Shown piece after piece: positions 1 through 5,413 of a DNA stretch of 5,413 nt. Within the stretch, counting starts at the first letter, position 1. Each line of letters opens with the position of its first letter. This stretch comes from an uncultured Pseudobdellovibrionaceae bacterium (lineage in GTDB: Bacteria > Bdellovibrionota > Bdellovibrionia > Bdellovibrionales > Bdellovibrionaceae). The stretch is taken from NCBI GenBank assembly GCA_937900305.1, contig CALCCV010000232.1, positions 1-5,413 on the forward strand, in the 5' to 3' direction. A model generated the notes under the pieces. That model had not been told where the DNA came from. It was given only the letters and a program-made list of their open reading frames with translations, and did no database searches. The translations under genes and the position numbers were made by a program.

Positions 1-26
1 AGTTCAGACGTGTGCTCTTCCGATCT
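1..26. other. Illumina sequencing adapter remnant (artefact)
   Basis: The first 26 bases, beginning AGTTCAGACGTG and ending GCTCTTCCGATCT, match the 3' part of the standard Illumina TruSeq/Nextera-era read-2 adapter recalled from general knowledge. The adapter's GATCT end is followed directly by sequence that behaves as genomic DNA. This is uncleaned library sequence at a contig end, not part of the organism. Any reading frame or homology search using these bases should ignore them. Confidence 0.96.
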
Positions 27-27
27 G

Positions 28-78
28 ATTCGAGCCTGCTGATGCGCTAACTGCGCAAAACAGGTTCGAGTATTTTTT
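28..78 (+). terminator. Hairpin plus T-tract: upstream terminator or leader attenuator
   Basis: Bases 28-38 (ATTCGAGCCTG) pair with 61-71 (CAGGTTCGAGT) over 11 positions, two of them G-U wobbles. Inside, TGCGC (43-47) pairs with GCGCA (53-57) around a 5-base loop. After the stem comes one A and then six T (73-78). This is the form of a Rho-independent terminator on the + strand. It most likely ends a gene lying left of the contig edge. The T-tract ends 25 bases before the GTG at 104, so it could also be an attenuator in the leader of that gene. The left arm starts just after the adapter junction, so the native sequence further left is unknown. The 4-by-3 internal loop weakens the call. Confidence 0.5.
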
Positions 79-103
79 AGAATTTAGCTTTGAGGAGACG
101 TTC

Positions 104-1549
104 GTGGAAAGCTTACTGATCAAACAAACCCTACCCAACGGGTCCACCCGAACTTGGAAGATGCGCTCAAGCGAAACTCAAAAGACGTTTGGATCTTCTC
201 GGCTGGCGGATCTCAGTTCTGTTTCACCGAGTCTAAAAGGAATTCAGGGCGTGTTCGAATACAAGGCTGACAAATGGCTGTTCATCAACATGGACAGCCA
301 GCTCGCCGCCACTGACAAATCTCCAGAAGTTCTGATCGAAGCTGACACCCGAATCGTTTTCGGGGATTCGACCATTTCATTTGAAATCAACAAGAAGGAC
401 TATTCGCTTCTAGCTCTGCTCGACAAACTCGACGAGCAACCTCTACAGGGTGACGAAAAGCCATTTCAACTTTGGCTAGTGAAAAAAAATGGTAGTATCA
501 TCGAAACAAAGATCACCAGCGTTAAAGAGAAGTTCATTCCATCGACAACGCCCAAACGCGTCGTCGTCTCTCCGATCGGTGGTCGCGAGTGGAGTAGAAC
601 TGAATTTGAAGGAATGGAAATTGTTCATCGCACAGTTCATTTGACTCCTGCGCAGAAAATTCCGGGCCTTGATAAAAGTCAAATGATGGACGCAGAAAAT
701 CGCAAAGCCTTCTTTTTTGTTTGCGGCGTGATTGGGTTGATCTCTCTCTTGGCGTTCATTGCGCCGAAAAGTGACCCTCCTGAACAGGTGGCTAAGGAGT
801 ACGTCAGTCAGAATATAGATCTGACCCAGTTTCAAGATCAGAAAAAGCCCGAGAAAAAGAAAAAAGAAAAAGACAACACCGCCAAGCAGCAAACCAGTGC
901 GCAGGGAGAACAAAATCAAGCGGCCGGTAAAGCTGGTAACAGTTTGCGATCTATCACCGGCGGCCGAATCTCTCAAATCTTAGGGAAAATTTCGGTCACC
1001 GCTGCTCGCAGCAATCACGTGGTTCTCGCCAAAGGCATCGCCGCCAACAGAGGTGGCGGACGAGCATTGGCCGGCGTCGGCACCGTCGAGCGCAGTGGTC
1101 GAGATTGGCAACAAGAAGGCTTGGGCGGATCTCTTCGCGTCGCAACTCTTGGCAAAGGCGGCGGACTTTCTGGTGGAGCTTTCGGAGGTTTGAAAGGGAG
1201 TGGCGTCGGCAAAGGCGATGTCGGTCTGCTCGAGGACGAGAGCGAAGTTGAAGGCGGATTGGACAAAGAACTCATCGCTCAATACATCAAATCGAAACTT
1301 GGCCAAATTCGTTATTGTTACGAGCGCCAATTGTCAGCAACTCCAGATCTCTATGGCAAAGTCGAAATTCGCTTTGAAATTGCTAAGACAGGACAAGTCG
1401 ACAAACAGAAAATCAATGAAACGTCTTTAAAAAATAATAGTGTTGAAGGTTGCATTCTTTCTAAGGTGAGCAGTTGGAAATTTCCGGAACCTAAGAATGG
1501 GACAAGAGTCGTCGTCAAATATCCATTTATGTTTAAGAGCACCAACTAA
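104..1549 (+). CDS. Inner-membrane FHA-like / TonB-like protein with AgmX/PglI C-terminal domain (GltG/GltJ type)
   Basis: Likely the inner-membrane part of a Glt-like trans-envelope machine. The start is GTG with GAGGAG at 92-97, six bases upstream. Regions in the 481 residues: 1-95, a probable degenerate FHA fold (FGSSRLADLSS near 29-39, KADKWLFINM at 54-63, FGDSTISFEI at 86-95); 96-200, cytoplasmic linker; about 202-220, one membrane span (FFFVCGVIGLISLLAF) with no signal peptide, N-in topology; 247-256, a lysine run (KKPEKKKKEK); 313-385, a Gly-rich flexible arm ending in an acidic patch (LEDESEVEGG); 386-478, the AgmX/PglI C-terminal domain. In that domain QIRYCYERQL (401-410) and VEGC (447-450) carry the two cysteines I regard as typical of the family, and it ends with WKFPEP and VVVKYPFMF. 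In Myxococcus xanthus, GltG and GltJ have TonB-like tails and work with the AglRQS proton channel in gliding. The next gene starts 14 bases downstream, so co-translation is likely. Family membership is firm; gliding function is inference, and TolA/TonB-like roles remain possible. Confidence 0.88.
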   Translation: MESLLIKQTLPNGSTRTWKMRSSETQKTFGSSRLADLSSVSPSLKGIQGVFEYKADKWLFINMDSQLAATDKSPEVLIEADTRIVFGDSTISFEINKKDYSLLALLDKLDEQPLQGDEKPFQLWLVKKNGSIIETKITSVKEKFIPSTTPKRVVVSPIGGREWSRTEFEGMEIVHRTVHLTPAQKIPGLDKSQMMDAENRKAFFFVCGVIGLISLLAFIAPKSDPPEQVAKEYVSQNIDLTQFQDQKKPEKKKKEKDNTAKQQTSAQGEQNQAAGKAGNSLRSITGGRISQILGKISVTAARSNHVVLAKGIAANRGGGRALAGVGTVERSGRDWQQEGLGGSLRVATLGKGGGLSGGAFGGLKGSGVGKGDVGLLEDESEVEGGLDKELIAQYIKSKLGQIRYCYERQLSATPDLYGKVEIRFEIAKTGQVDKQKINETSLKNNSVEGCILSKVSSWKFPEPKNGTRVVVKYPFMFKSTN

Positions 1550-1563
1550 GCTGGAGGCAATCC

Positions 1564-2373
1564 GTGAAAAACTCACTCATACTGCTGATCGTTTTACTGT
1601 CTGGAGTGCAGTCACTCGCTCAAACCCAGGGCAAAAAGCCCTCACCTGCACCAACCATTCCGACGTCATCGTCGGCACCCGCGCCCGACACCAGTGCGGC
1701 AGGTTCGCAAGAGCCGCGTTCATCTGATAAGATGGACCTCAACAAACTCGAAGAAAAATATTGGTCGGCCAAGGATGATGACTTCACCGTCGTCCAAAAT
1801 CGCGCCTACCCGAAAGCCAACCGGTGGGCCCTCAGTCTTCACGGTGGAAAGCCCATCAACGACAATTACCGGGAAGGAAATATGACCGGTCTCACCGCCG
1901 GCTACTTTTTTTCCGAGCGCTATGGTCTTGAACTTCAGTACCAAAGCTTTGCTTCAGACTACAGCGAGCTGGTGAAACAGTTCGTTGCTGAAAAAGCCGT
2001 GTATCCGAATGGAAACTCCTTCATGTCGTCCAAAACGCTGGCGTTCCAATTCGTTCCTTTCTACGCAAAAATGAGTTTTCTAGATAAAAATATCATCTAC
2101 TTTGATATGGCCATCGGAGTTGGCGTGGGAACCACAGACTATCGGATAGAAAAGATTGAAGGCGGCGAAAATAAATCGGCCATGCACTTTTCGCTGGATA
2201 TCACTCAACACTTCTTTTTGTCTGAAAAGTTCGCGTTTCGCTTCGACTTTCGCAACAAATGGACCAATGAAGATCGCGCCCGTTACTATCCCGTTGGAGC
2301 AGAAGAGCGAAGCTTGGGTTCAAAACAAGTCAATGACACCAGTTTATTGTTGGGCCTGACCTACTGGCACTGA
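1564..2373 (+). CDS. Outer-membrane beta-barrel protein (myxobacteria/Bdellovibrio type, GltA/GltB-like)
   Basis: Starts at GTG with GGAGG at 1553-1557, six bases upstream. The 269-residue product has a signal peptide at 1-19 (hydrophobic LILLIVLLSG, cleavage expected after SLA). A Pro/Ser/Ala-rich linker covers 25-52. Next comes the lead-in LEEKYW (62-67) and VVQNR (76-80), which I recognise as typical of outer-membrane barrel proteins of delta-proteobacteria. From about 86 to the end there are alternating amphipathic strands with Tyr/Phe girdles, for example AGYFFSERYGLELQYQSF and FAFRFDFRNKW, enough for roughly eight strands. The chain ends LLLGLTYWH, so the last residue is His rather than the usual aromatic. 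In Myxococcus, GltA and GltB are outer-membrane porin-like partners of the TPR protein GltC. The same pairing with the next gene supports a Glt-like role, though the role is inferred from context. A plain structural barrel is the alternative. Confidence 0.85.
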   Translation: MKNSLILLIVLLSGVQSLAQTQGKKPSPAPTIPTSSSAPAPDTSAAGSQEPRSSDKMDLNKLEEKYWSAKDDDFTVVQNRAYPKANRWALSLHGGKPINDNYREGNMTGLTAGYFFSERYGLELQYQSFASDYSELVKQFVAEKAVYPNGNSFMSSKTLAFQFVPFYAKMSFLDKNIIYFDMAIGVGVGTTDYRIEKIEGGENKSAMHFSLDITQHFFLSEKFAFRFDFRNKWTNEDRARYYPVGAEERSLGSKQVNDTSLLLGLTYWH

Positions 2374-2432
2374 CCTAATTAAGTAAATGCCGTCCAAAAG
2401 CACCGACGGTGACGATGAGCAAAAGAAGTTCT

Positions 2433-2437
2433 GGGGG
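2433..2437 (+). promoter_or_regulatory. Probable ribosome binding site (GGGGG) favouring start 2442
   Basis: GGGGG can pair with the anti-Shine-Dalgarno CCUCC using one G-U wobble in place of GGAGG. It lies four bases before the ATG at 2442. The two earlier in-frame starts, GTG 2409 and ATG 2415, have no comparable purine-rich site at proper distance: only GGTGA at 2408-2412, two bases from ATG 2415. The other three operon genes have a clear GGAG core, so this is the weakest site in the operon and may mean lower translation. Confidence 0.5.
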
Positions 2438-2441
2438 ACTT

Positions 2442-4511
2442 ATGAGAGATTTAAATTTAACAACGTCAGTGATCATTTTGTCGGTGACATTTGCCATTGG
2501 CCTTCCGCAAGTGGCCTTGGCAAAACTCTTAGAGGTCACCGAAGGAAAAAAACCGGCGTCGAAGGACCTGAGCATCAAAAAAAGTGCGGTTCCTACTTGG
2601 ACCAAGATGAATAAATCAAAAGACATTCCTCGCCTCGACATCGGTTCCGAAGACACCTTGAAAGCCGGAGATTTCGTCGTTGAAATAAAACTGATGACAA
2701 CAAAACCCATCTCTTCGCTGCAAACCCAACCGTCCCCTCCTGTTCCCAATTCCAAAAATTTTCCAAAAGTAGATATTGCCGACGAAAAAAAGGCCTTCAA
2801 AGCTCCGTTTGGTCAAAAAATTCCTAGCCTCAGCGAACCACAACTGCCCGCGCCCGCAAAAGTCACCGAAGTCACTCCGATTGTCAAAGATTTGAATGTC
2901 ATGTCGGCAGCAGAACTCAAACAGCTGCAAGGATTGATTCTTTTTGAAATGGCCGACAACAAAGAATTGGCACTAGGTCTCTTCGCCGAACTTCTGGCCG
3001 ATGCAAAATGGAAAGAAGAAGCCGCCTACCAATATGGCCTCGTCGCTCTCAAAGTGGGCTTAAATAACGAATTTCAAGACCAACTTTTCACTGTCATGAC
3101 CAAAACAAAAAATAAAGAGCTCGCACGGTCCGCTTGGCTCCATCTCTGGGAAAATGCTCGTCACGTTCCCGTCGACAAACTTCCCCTTCTGGAAGAGTAC
3201 AGCGAAAAATTAAAAACTGATAAATCTCACTCGGCTGGCTATCTTTACAATCGCGGATTGTATCTGACAGATTCTGCAAAGATGCAAGAGGCCTTCGACT
3301 TGCTCTCGGCAGTGAAAGAATCAGATCCAGAATACCTGCAAGCCCAATTTCACCTCGGCATCATTCTCTATCGAACAAATCAAGTTGAAGATGCCATCGA
3401 TCAGCTCAACAAAGTTTTGAAACTCACAGAAAATGACAAAACCAACGTCGTTCGATCCTACACGGCGATGACTCTGGCCCGCCTTAAATTTCAACAAGGG
3501 GAATACAAAGAGTCCTACAACACCTACCTGCAAATCGACAAAAACAACAGCCTGTGGCTTCAAGCGATGGTCGAACAAGCCTGGACTCAAATCATGTCGA
3601 AAGACTACGAAGGCGCCGCAGGAAACATGTTTTCACTGCACACCGATTTTTTTAAAAATAACTATGCGCCCGAGTCCTACTTGGTTCGCACGGTCAGCTA
3701 CCTCAACCTCTGCCAATACGGCGATGGCATCAAAGTTCTCGAAACAATGAAACGCAAATACGCTCCCTTGAAAAACACCCTCGACCACTACCTTAAAACA
3801 CACACCGAACCTGGCCATTACTATGATTTGGTGAAAAACTGGCTGCAACACTCAGACTTGAAAGTGATGGAAGGGATTCCCCAAAGCTTTCTCCTTGAGC
3901 TTGCCAAGTATCCAGTTTTTCAAACCGAGCAAAATGTGATCAACAAATTAGAAGACGAATCTTCGCTCTTTAACAAACTCAGTTTGGATATTTTAAAGAA
4001 GGAAAAAGACCTGCTGCAAAAGCTCAACGAAGTGAACACCCAACTGGCCGCCGCCAAATCTGGCTCTCGCATGCCATCGTCAGAAAATGTCGACGAACGA
4101 CTCCTCAGCTACAACATTCAACACATGCTCGCCAAAAAAGCTCGAACTCTATTGAAGCCCCTGCGCGAGGCCGCTCTGATCAGACTCGACAAAGAGAAAG
4201 CCAACGTCCGTCTTCGCGCCGCCAAAGCGATCCACAACAAATTCAAGGCCCTTTCGGTTGATCTGGCCCGCATCATCGACCAAAACGAAGTTCTGCAATA
4301 CGAACTCTACTCCGGAGCCGGTGAACACATTCGCTACCAACTCGCCGGAGGCGAAATCAACACCGACAAACGTCCAGAGCTGCAAGCTGAAAAAGGCAAG
4401 AGCGTCACCTGGAAATTCCAGGGAGAGATTTGGGCTGACGAGCTGGGCCACTACCGCTCGTCCTTAAAGAATGTCTGCGCTTCCGACGAAAAGAACGAAA
4501 CGTCCGAGTGA
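2442..4511 (+). CDS. Secreted periplasmic TPR protein (GltC-like)
   Basis: From ATG 2442 the product has 689 residues; in-frame GTG 2409 (700) and ATG 2415 (698) are possible. I prefer 2442 for its GGGGG site and normal-length signal peptide (TSVIILSVTFAIG, cleavage after ALA at 25-27). The longer forms add a more basic N-region, so they are not excluded. Mature protein: a Lys/Pro-rich low-complexity stretch to about 150; a helical array of tetratricopeptide-type repeats at about 154-430, clearest at 297-330 (AQFHLGIILYRTNQVEDAI) and 332-375; a helical, partly coiled-coil part at about 500-620; and a terminal motif WKFQGEIWADELGHYRSSL with a Cys just after it (C679). TPRs bind protein partners. 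In Myxococcus, GltC is a periplasmic TPR protein of similar size working with the barrels GltA and GltB. The barrel gene directly upstream here supports that analogy. The secretion and TPR calls are solid; the GltC link is inference. Confidence 0.82.
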   Translation: MRDLNLTTSVIILSVTFAIGLPQVALAKLLEVTEGKKPASKDLSIKKSAVPTWTKMNKSKDIPRLDIGSEDTLKAGDFVVEIKLMTTKPISSLQTQPSPPVPNSKNFPKVDIADEKKAFKAPFGQKIPSLSEPQLPAPAKVTEVTPIVKDLNVMSAAELKQLQGLILFEMADNKELALGLFAELLADAKWKEEAAYQYGLVALKVGLNNEFQDQLFTVMTKTKNKELARSAWLHLWENARHVPVDKLPLLEEYSEKLKTDKSHSAGYLYNRGLYLTDSAKMQEAFDLLSAVKESDPEYLQAQFHLGIILYRTNQVEDAIDQLNKVLKLTENDKTNVVRSYTAMTLARLKFQQGEYKESYNTYLQIDKNNSLWLQAMVEQAWTQIMSKDYEGAAGNMFSLHTDFFKNNYAPESYLVRTVSYLNLCQYGDGIKVLETMKRKYAPLKNTLDHYLKTHTEPGHYYDLVKNWLQHSDLKVMEGIPQSFLLELAKYPVFQTEQNVINKLEDESSLFNKLSLDILKKEKDLLQKLNEVNTQLAAAKSGSRMPSSENVDERLLSYNIQHMLAKKARTLLKPLREAALIRLDKEKANVRLRAAKAIHNKFKALSVDLARIIDQNEVLQYELYSGAGEHIRYQLAGGEINTDKRPELQAEKGKSVTWKFQGEIWADELGHYRSSLKNVCASDEKNETSE

Positions 4512-4583
4512 TGACGATGTGACGACGAGATGAGTTCGACGTAACTAAAAGAATTTTGAGCTAGCTTTTAAGGAGATTGATTT

Positions 4584-5228
4584 ATGAAAACGACAACTAT
4601 CGCAGTTCTTGCCCTCTTGATGTTCAGCGCGAACTCGCAAGCTCAAATGTCAGCCAAACAGGGCTTAGAAAAAATGCAAACCAACGTCGAGAATTCAAAA
4701 ACCAACCTGGATGAATACAAAAAAAATCTCGAAACTGTAAAGAGCAATATTGATGAAGTCAAAAAAGCTCAAAATCAGCTTGCCGGCGAAAAGAAAAAAG
4801 TCTCAACTCAACTCGACGAACACAAAAAGAACCTAGCCAAGGCCGACGACACAGAAAAAAAGCTCAACGACTTGATCAAAAGTGAACGCACAAAGCTGAC
4901 TCAAGAAGAAAAGTCGCTCGCCGACCTCCAGAAACAAATTGAACAGATTCAAGCCAACAAACAAAAACGCGAAGGCATTATTGCCAGTTACGACACCCAG
5001 ATTCAACAAATCCGTGAAGAGAAAAAACTCTGGCAGAGCAACTACGACCAACTCAAAACTCAAAATGATCAACTGACGACCAAAACTCGGGAGATCGCTT
5101 CGCAAGAAACTCAGTGGACCAATAAAAAACGCGGCTACGAAGGAGAAATCGGTCGCTGGAGCAAAGAGGTGGAAAAGCAACAGAAGCTTCTCGACAACTA
5201 CAAAGCTCTCGCTGACGTCAAAGATTAA
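4584..5228 (+). CDS. Secreted coiled-coil protein of unknown function
   Basis: Starts at ATG with AGGAG at 4571-4575, eight bases upstream. The 214-residue product has a signal peptide at 1-20 (IAVLALLMFSANSQA, cleavage before Q21). Almost all the rest, about 27-205, is charged heptad-repeat coiled coil rich in Lys, Glu, Gln and Asn, with no Cys and no proline. Three related motifs, LDEYKKNLE (42-50), NIDEVKKAQ (55-63) and LDEHKKNLA (77-85), lie 14 and 21 residues apart, in heptad phase. There is no lipobox and no second membrane span, so a soluble periplasmic rod is expected. It follows the TPR gene after 72 bases that hold no terminator, so it is probably the last operon gene, although an own promoter in that gap is possible. 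I do not recognise a named family. A spacer or scaffold for the envelope complex is inference; an adhesin or OmpH-like chaperone is less likely from its length and simple repeat. Confidence 0.8.
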   Translation: MKTTTIAVLALLMFSANSQAQMSAKQGLEKMQTNVENSKTNLDEYKKNLETVKSNIDEVKKAQNQLAGEKKKVSTQLDEHKKNLAKADDTEKKLNDLIKSERTKLTQEEKSLADLQKQIEQIQANKQKREGIIASYDTQIQQIREEKKLWQSNYDQLKTQNDQLTTKTREIASQETQWTNKKRGYEGEIGRWSKEVEKQQKLLDNYKALADVKD

Positions 5229-5251
5229 AACTGGAACACTTTCCAGTTTTT
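5227..5251. terminator. Bidirectional Rho-independent terminator between convergent genes
   Basis: AAAACTGGAA (5227-5236) pairs perfectly with TTCCAGTTTT (5241-5250) around the loop CACT, and five T end the + strand copy (5247-5251). Because the stem begins with AAAA, the - strand also reads stem then TTTT, so it can stop transcription both ways. The hairpin overlaps the TAA of the coiled-coil gene (5226-5228) and the TAA of the convergent gene (5250-5252 on the - strand). Confidence 0.85.
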
Positions 5252-5413
5252 ACCAGTTCTCGATGTTATAGCTCTCGGGCTCCCAATCGGGAAAGATTTT
5301 GAAGTGGCTCAATTCGCGTGGCGCAACCACAAAGCGCTTTTCAAAATACAATGGCGGCCAAGGCAAGTCTTTTCTAAATTCAGATTGAAAAATGGTCAGC
5401 TGGGATTTTATCT
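5250..5413 (-). CDS. Partial convergent gene, C-terminal 53 codons, unidentified
   Basis: The - strand has an open frame from the window edge to a TAA at 5250-5252, giving 53 residues with no start in view; the 5' part lies beyond the right edge. It reads from SQLTIFQSEFRKDLPWPP through YFEKRFVVAPRELSHF to FPDWEPESYNIENW. The composition is protein-like (Trp, Phe, Tyr, Pro and charged residues well mixed) with no low complexity. The other two - strand frames close early within this stretch. The stop sits exactly in a bidirectional terminator, which supports a real convergent gene end. I do not recognise the family from this tail. Its orientation marks the right boundary of the four-gene cluster. 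Confidence 0.6.
   Translation of the reverse strand, partial: IKSQLTIFQSEFRKDLPWPPLYFEKRFVVAPRELSHFKIFPDWEPESYNIENW

Noticed and set aside
27..70. tRNA remnant, suggested by GGTTCGAG resembling a T-arm
   Set aside because: No acceptor stem, anticodon arm or CCA can be placed, and the same bases fit better as one arm of the 28-71 hairpin.
78..83. TAGAAT as a -10 promoter element for the first gene
   Set aside because: It is one base from TATAAT, but the bases 17 upstream (55-60, GCAAAA) do not resemble a -35 box, and the site lies in the tail of the terminator-like T-tract.
482..489. A8 run as a programmed frameshift site in the first gene (also A8 at 4719-4726)
   Set aside because: The frame continues intact through conserved-looking protein on both sides, there is no downstream stimulatory structure, and A-runs are common in these Lys-rich genes.
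476..976. Long - strand open frame opposite the first gene
   Set aside because: It lies antisense to the membrane span and Lys-rich region; its Phe/Leu runs are the complement of Lys codons, and no ribosome site is seen.
2388..2411. Hairpin CCGTC/GACGG between the barrel and TPR genes
   Set aside because: Only five Watson-Crick pairs with a ten-base loop and no T-run; too weak to call a terminator or translational switch.
2375..2800. - strand open frame opposite the start of the TPR gene
   Set aside because: Antisense to the signal peptide and linker of a well-supported gene; no domain is recognisable.
4535..4566. Promoter in the gap before the coiled-coil gene
   Set aside because: TTCGAC and the AGCTAGCT palindrome are present, but no -35/-10 pair at proper spacing is convincing.
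4546..4570. TAAAAG/CTTTTA stem before the coiled-coil gene
   Set aside because: AT-only apart from one pair, a 13-base loop, no following T-run, and it stops short of the ribosome site; chance pairing in AT-rich DNA is likely.
4833..5180. - strand open frame opposite the coiled-coil gene
   Set aside because: Its Phe/Leu-rich content is the complement of Lys/Glu-rich heptads, so it is a composition shadow.

Overview
The window looks like a draft-assembly contig from a deltaproteobacterium-like predator or glider, most likely Bdellovibrionota. The pointers are an AgmX/PglI-type C-terminal domain, an outer-membrane barrel of the myxobacteria/Bdellovibrio type with its LEEKYW...VVQNR lead-in, and a large secreted TPR protein, all in one gene string. 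Base composition looks close to half G+C, with many AAA lysine codons. The taxonomic call is inference from protein style; no rRNA or marker gene is present.

Layout. Bases 1-26 are not biological: they match the Illumina read-2 adapter, so native sequence starts at about base 27. A hairpin followed by six T (28-78) looks like the terminator of an unseen upstream gene or a leader attenuator. Four + strand genes follow, probably one operon: (1) 104-1549, an inner-membrane protein with a degenerate FHA-like cytoplasmic head, one membrane span, a Lys-rich then Gly-rich periplasmic arm and a TonB-like AgmX/PglI tail; (2) 1564-2373, an outer-membrane beta-barrel; (3) 2442-4511 (start uncertain), a secreted TPR protein; (4) 4584-5228, a secreted protein that is almost all coiled coil. 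A perfect 10-bp hairpin at 5227-5250 overlaps both this stop codon and the stop of a convergent - strand gene (5250-5413), of which only the last 53 codons are present.

How the genes may work together. The first three genes have the architecture of parts of the Myxococcus xanthus Agl-Glt gliding machinery: GltG/GltJ-type inner-membrane proteins with a TonB-like tail, GltA/GltB-type outer-membrane barrels and the periplasmic TPR protein GltC. The expected model is a trans-envelope complex: a motor in the inner membrane (AglRQS, TolQR/ExbBD-like, not in this window) acts through gene 1, whose flexible arm reaches the periplasmic TPR protein and the outer-membrane barrel. The coiled-coil protein may be an accessory rod or spacer. 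Whether this copy serves gliding or another envelope task cannot be told from the window. No transposon, CRISPR array, tRNA or rRNA gene was found, and no gene-free stretch exceeds 300 bases.
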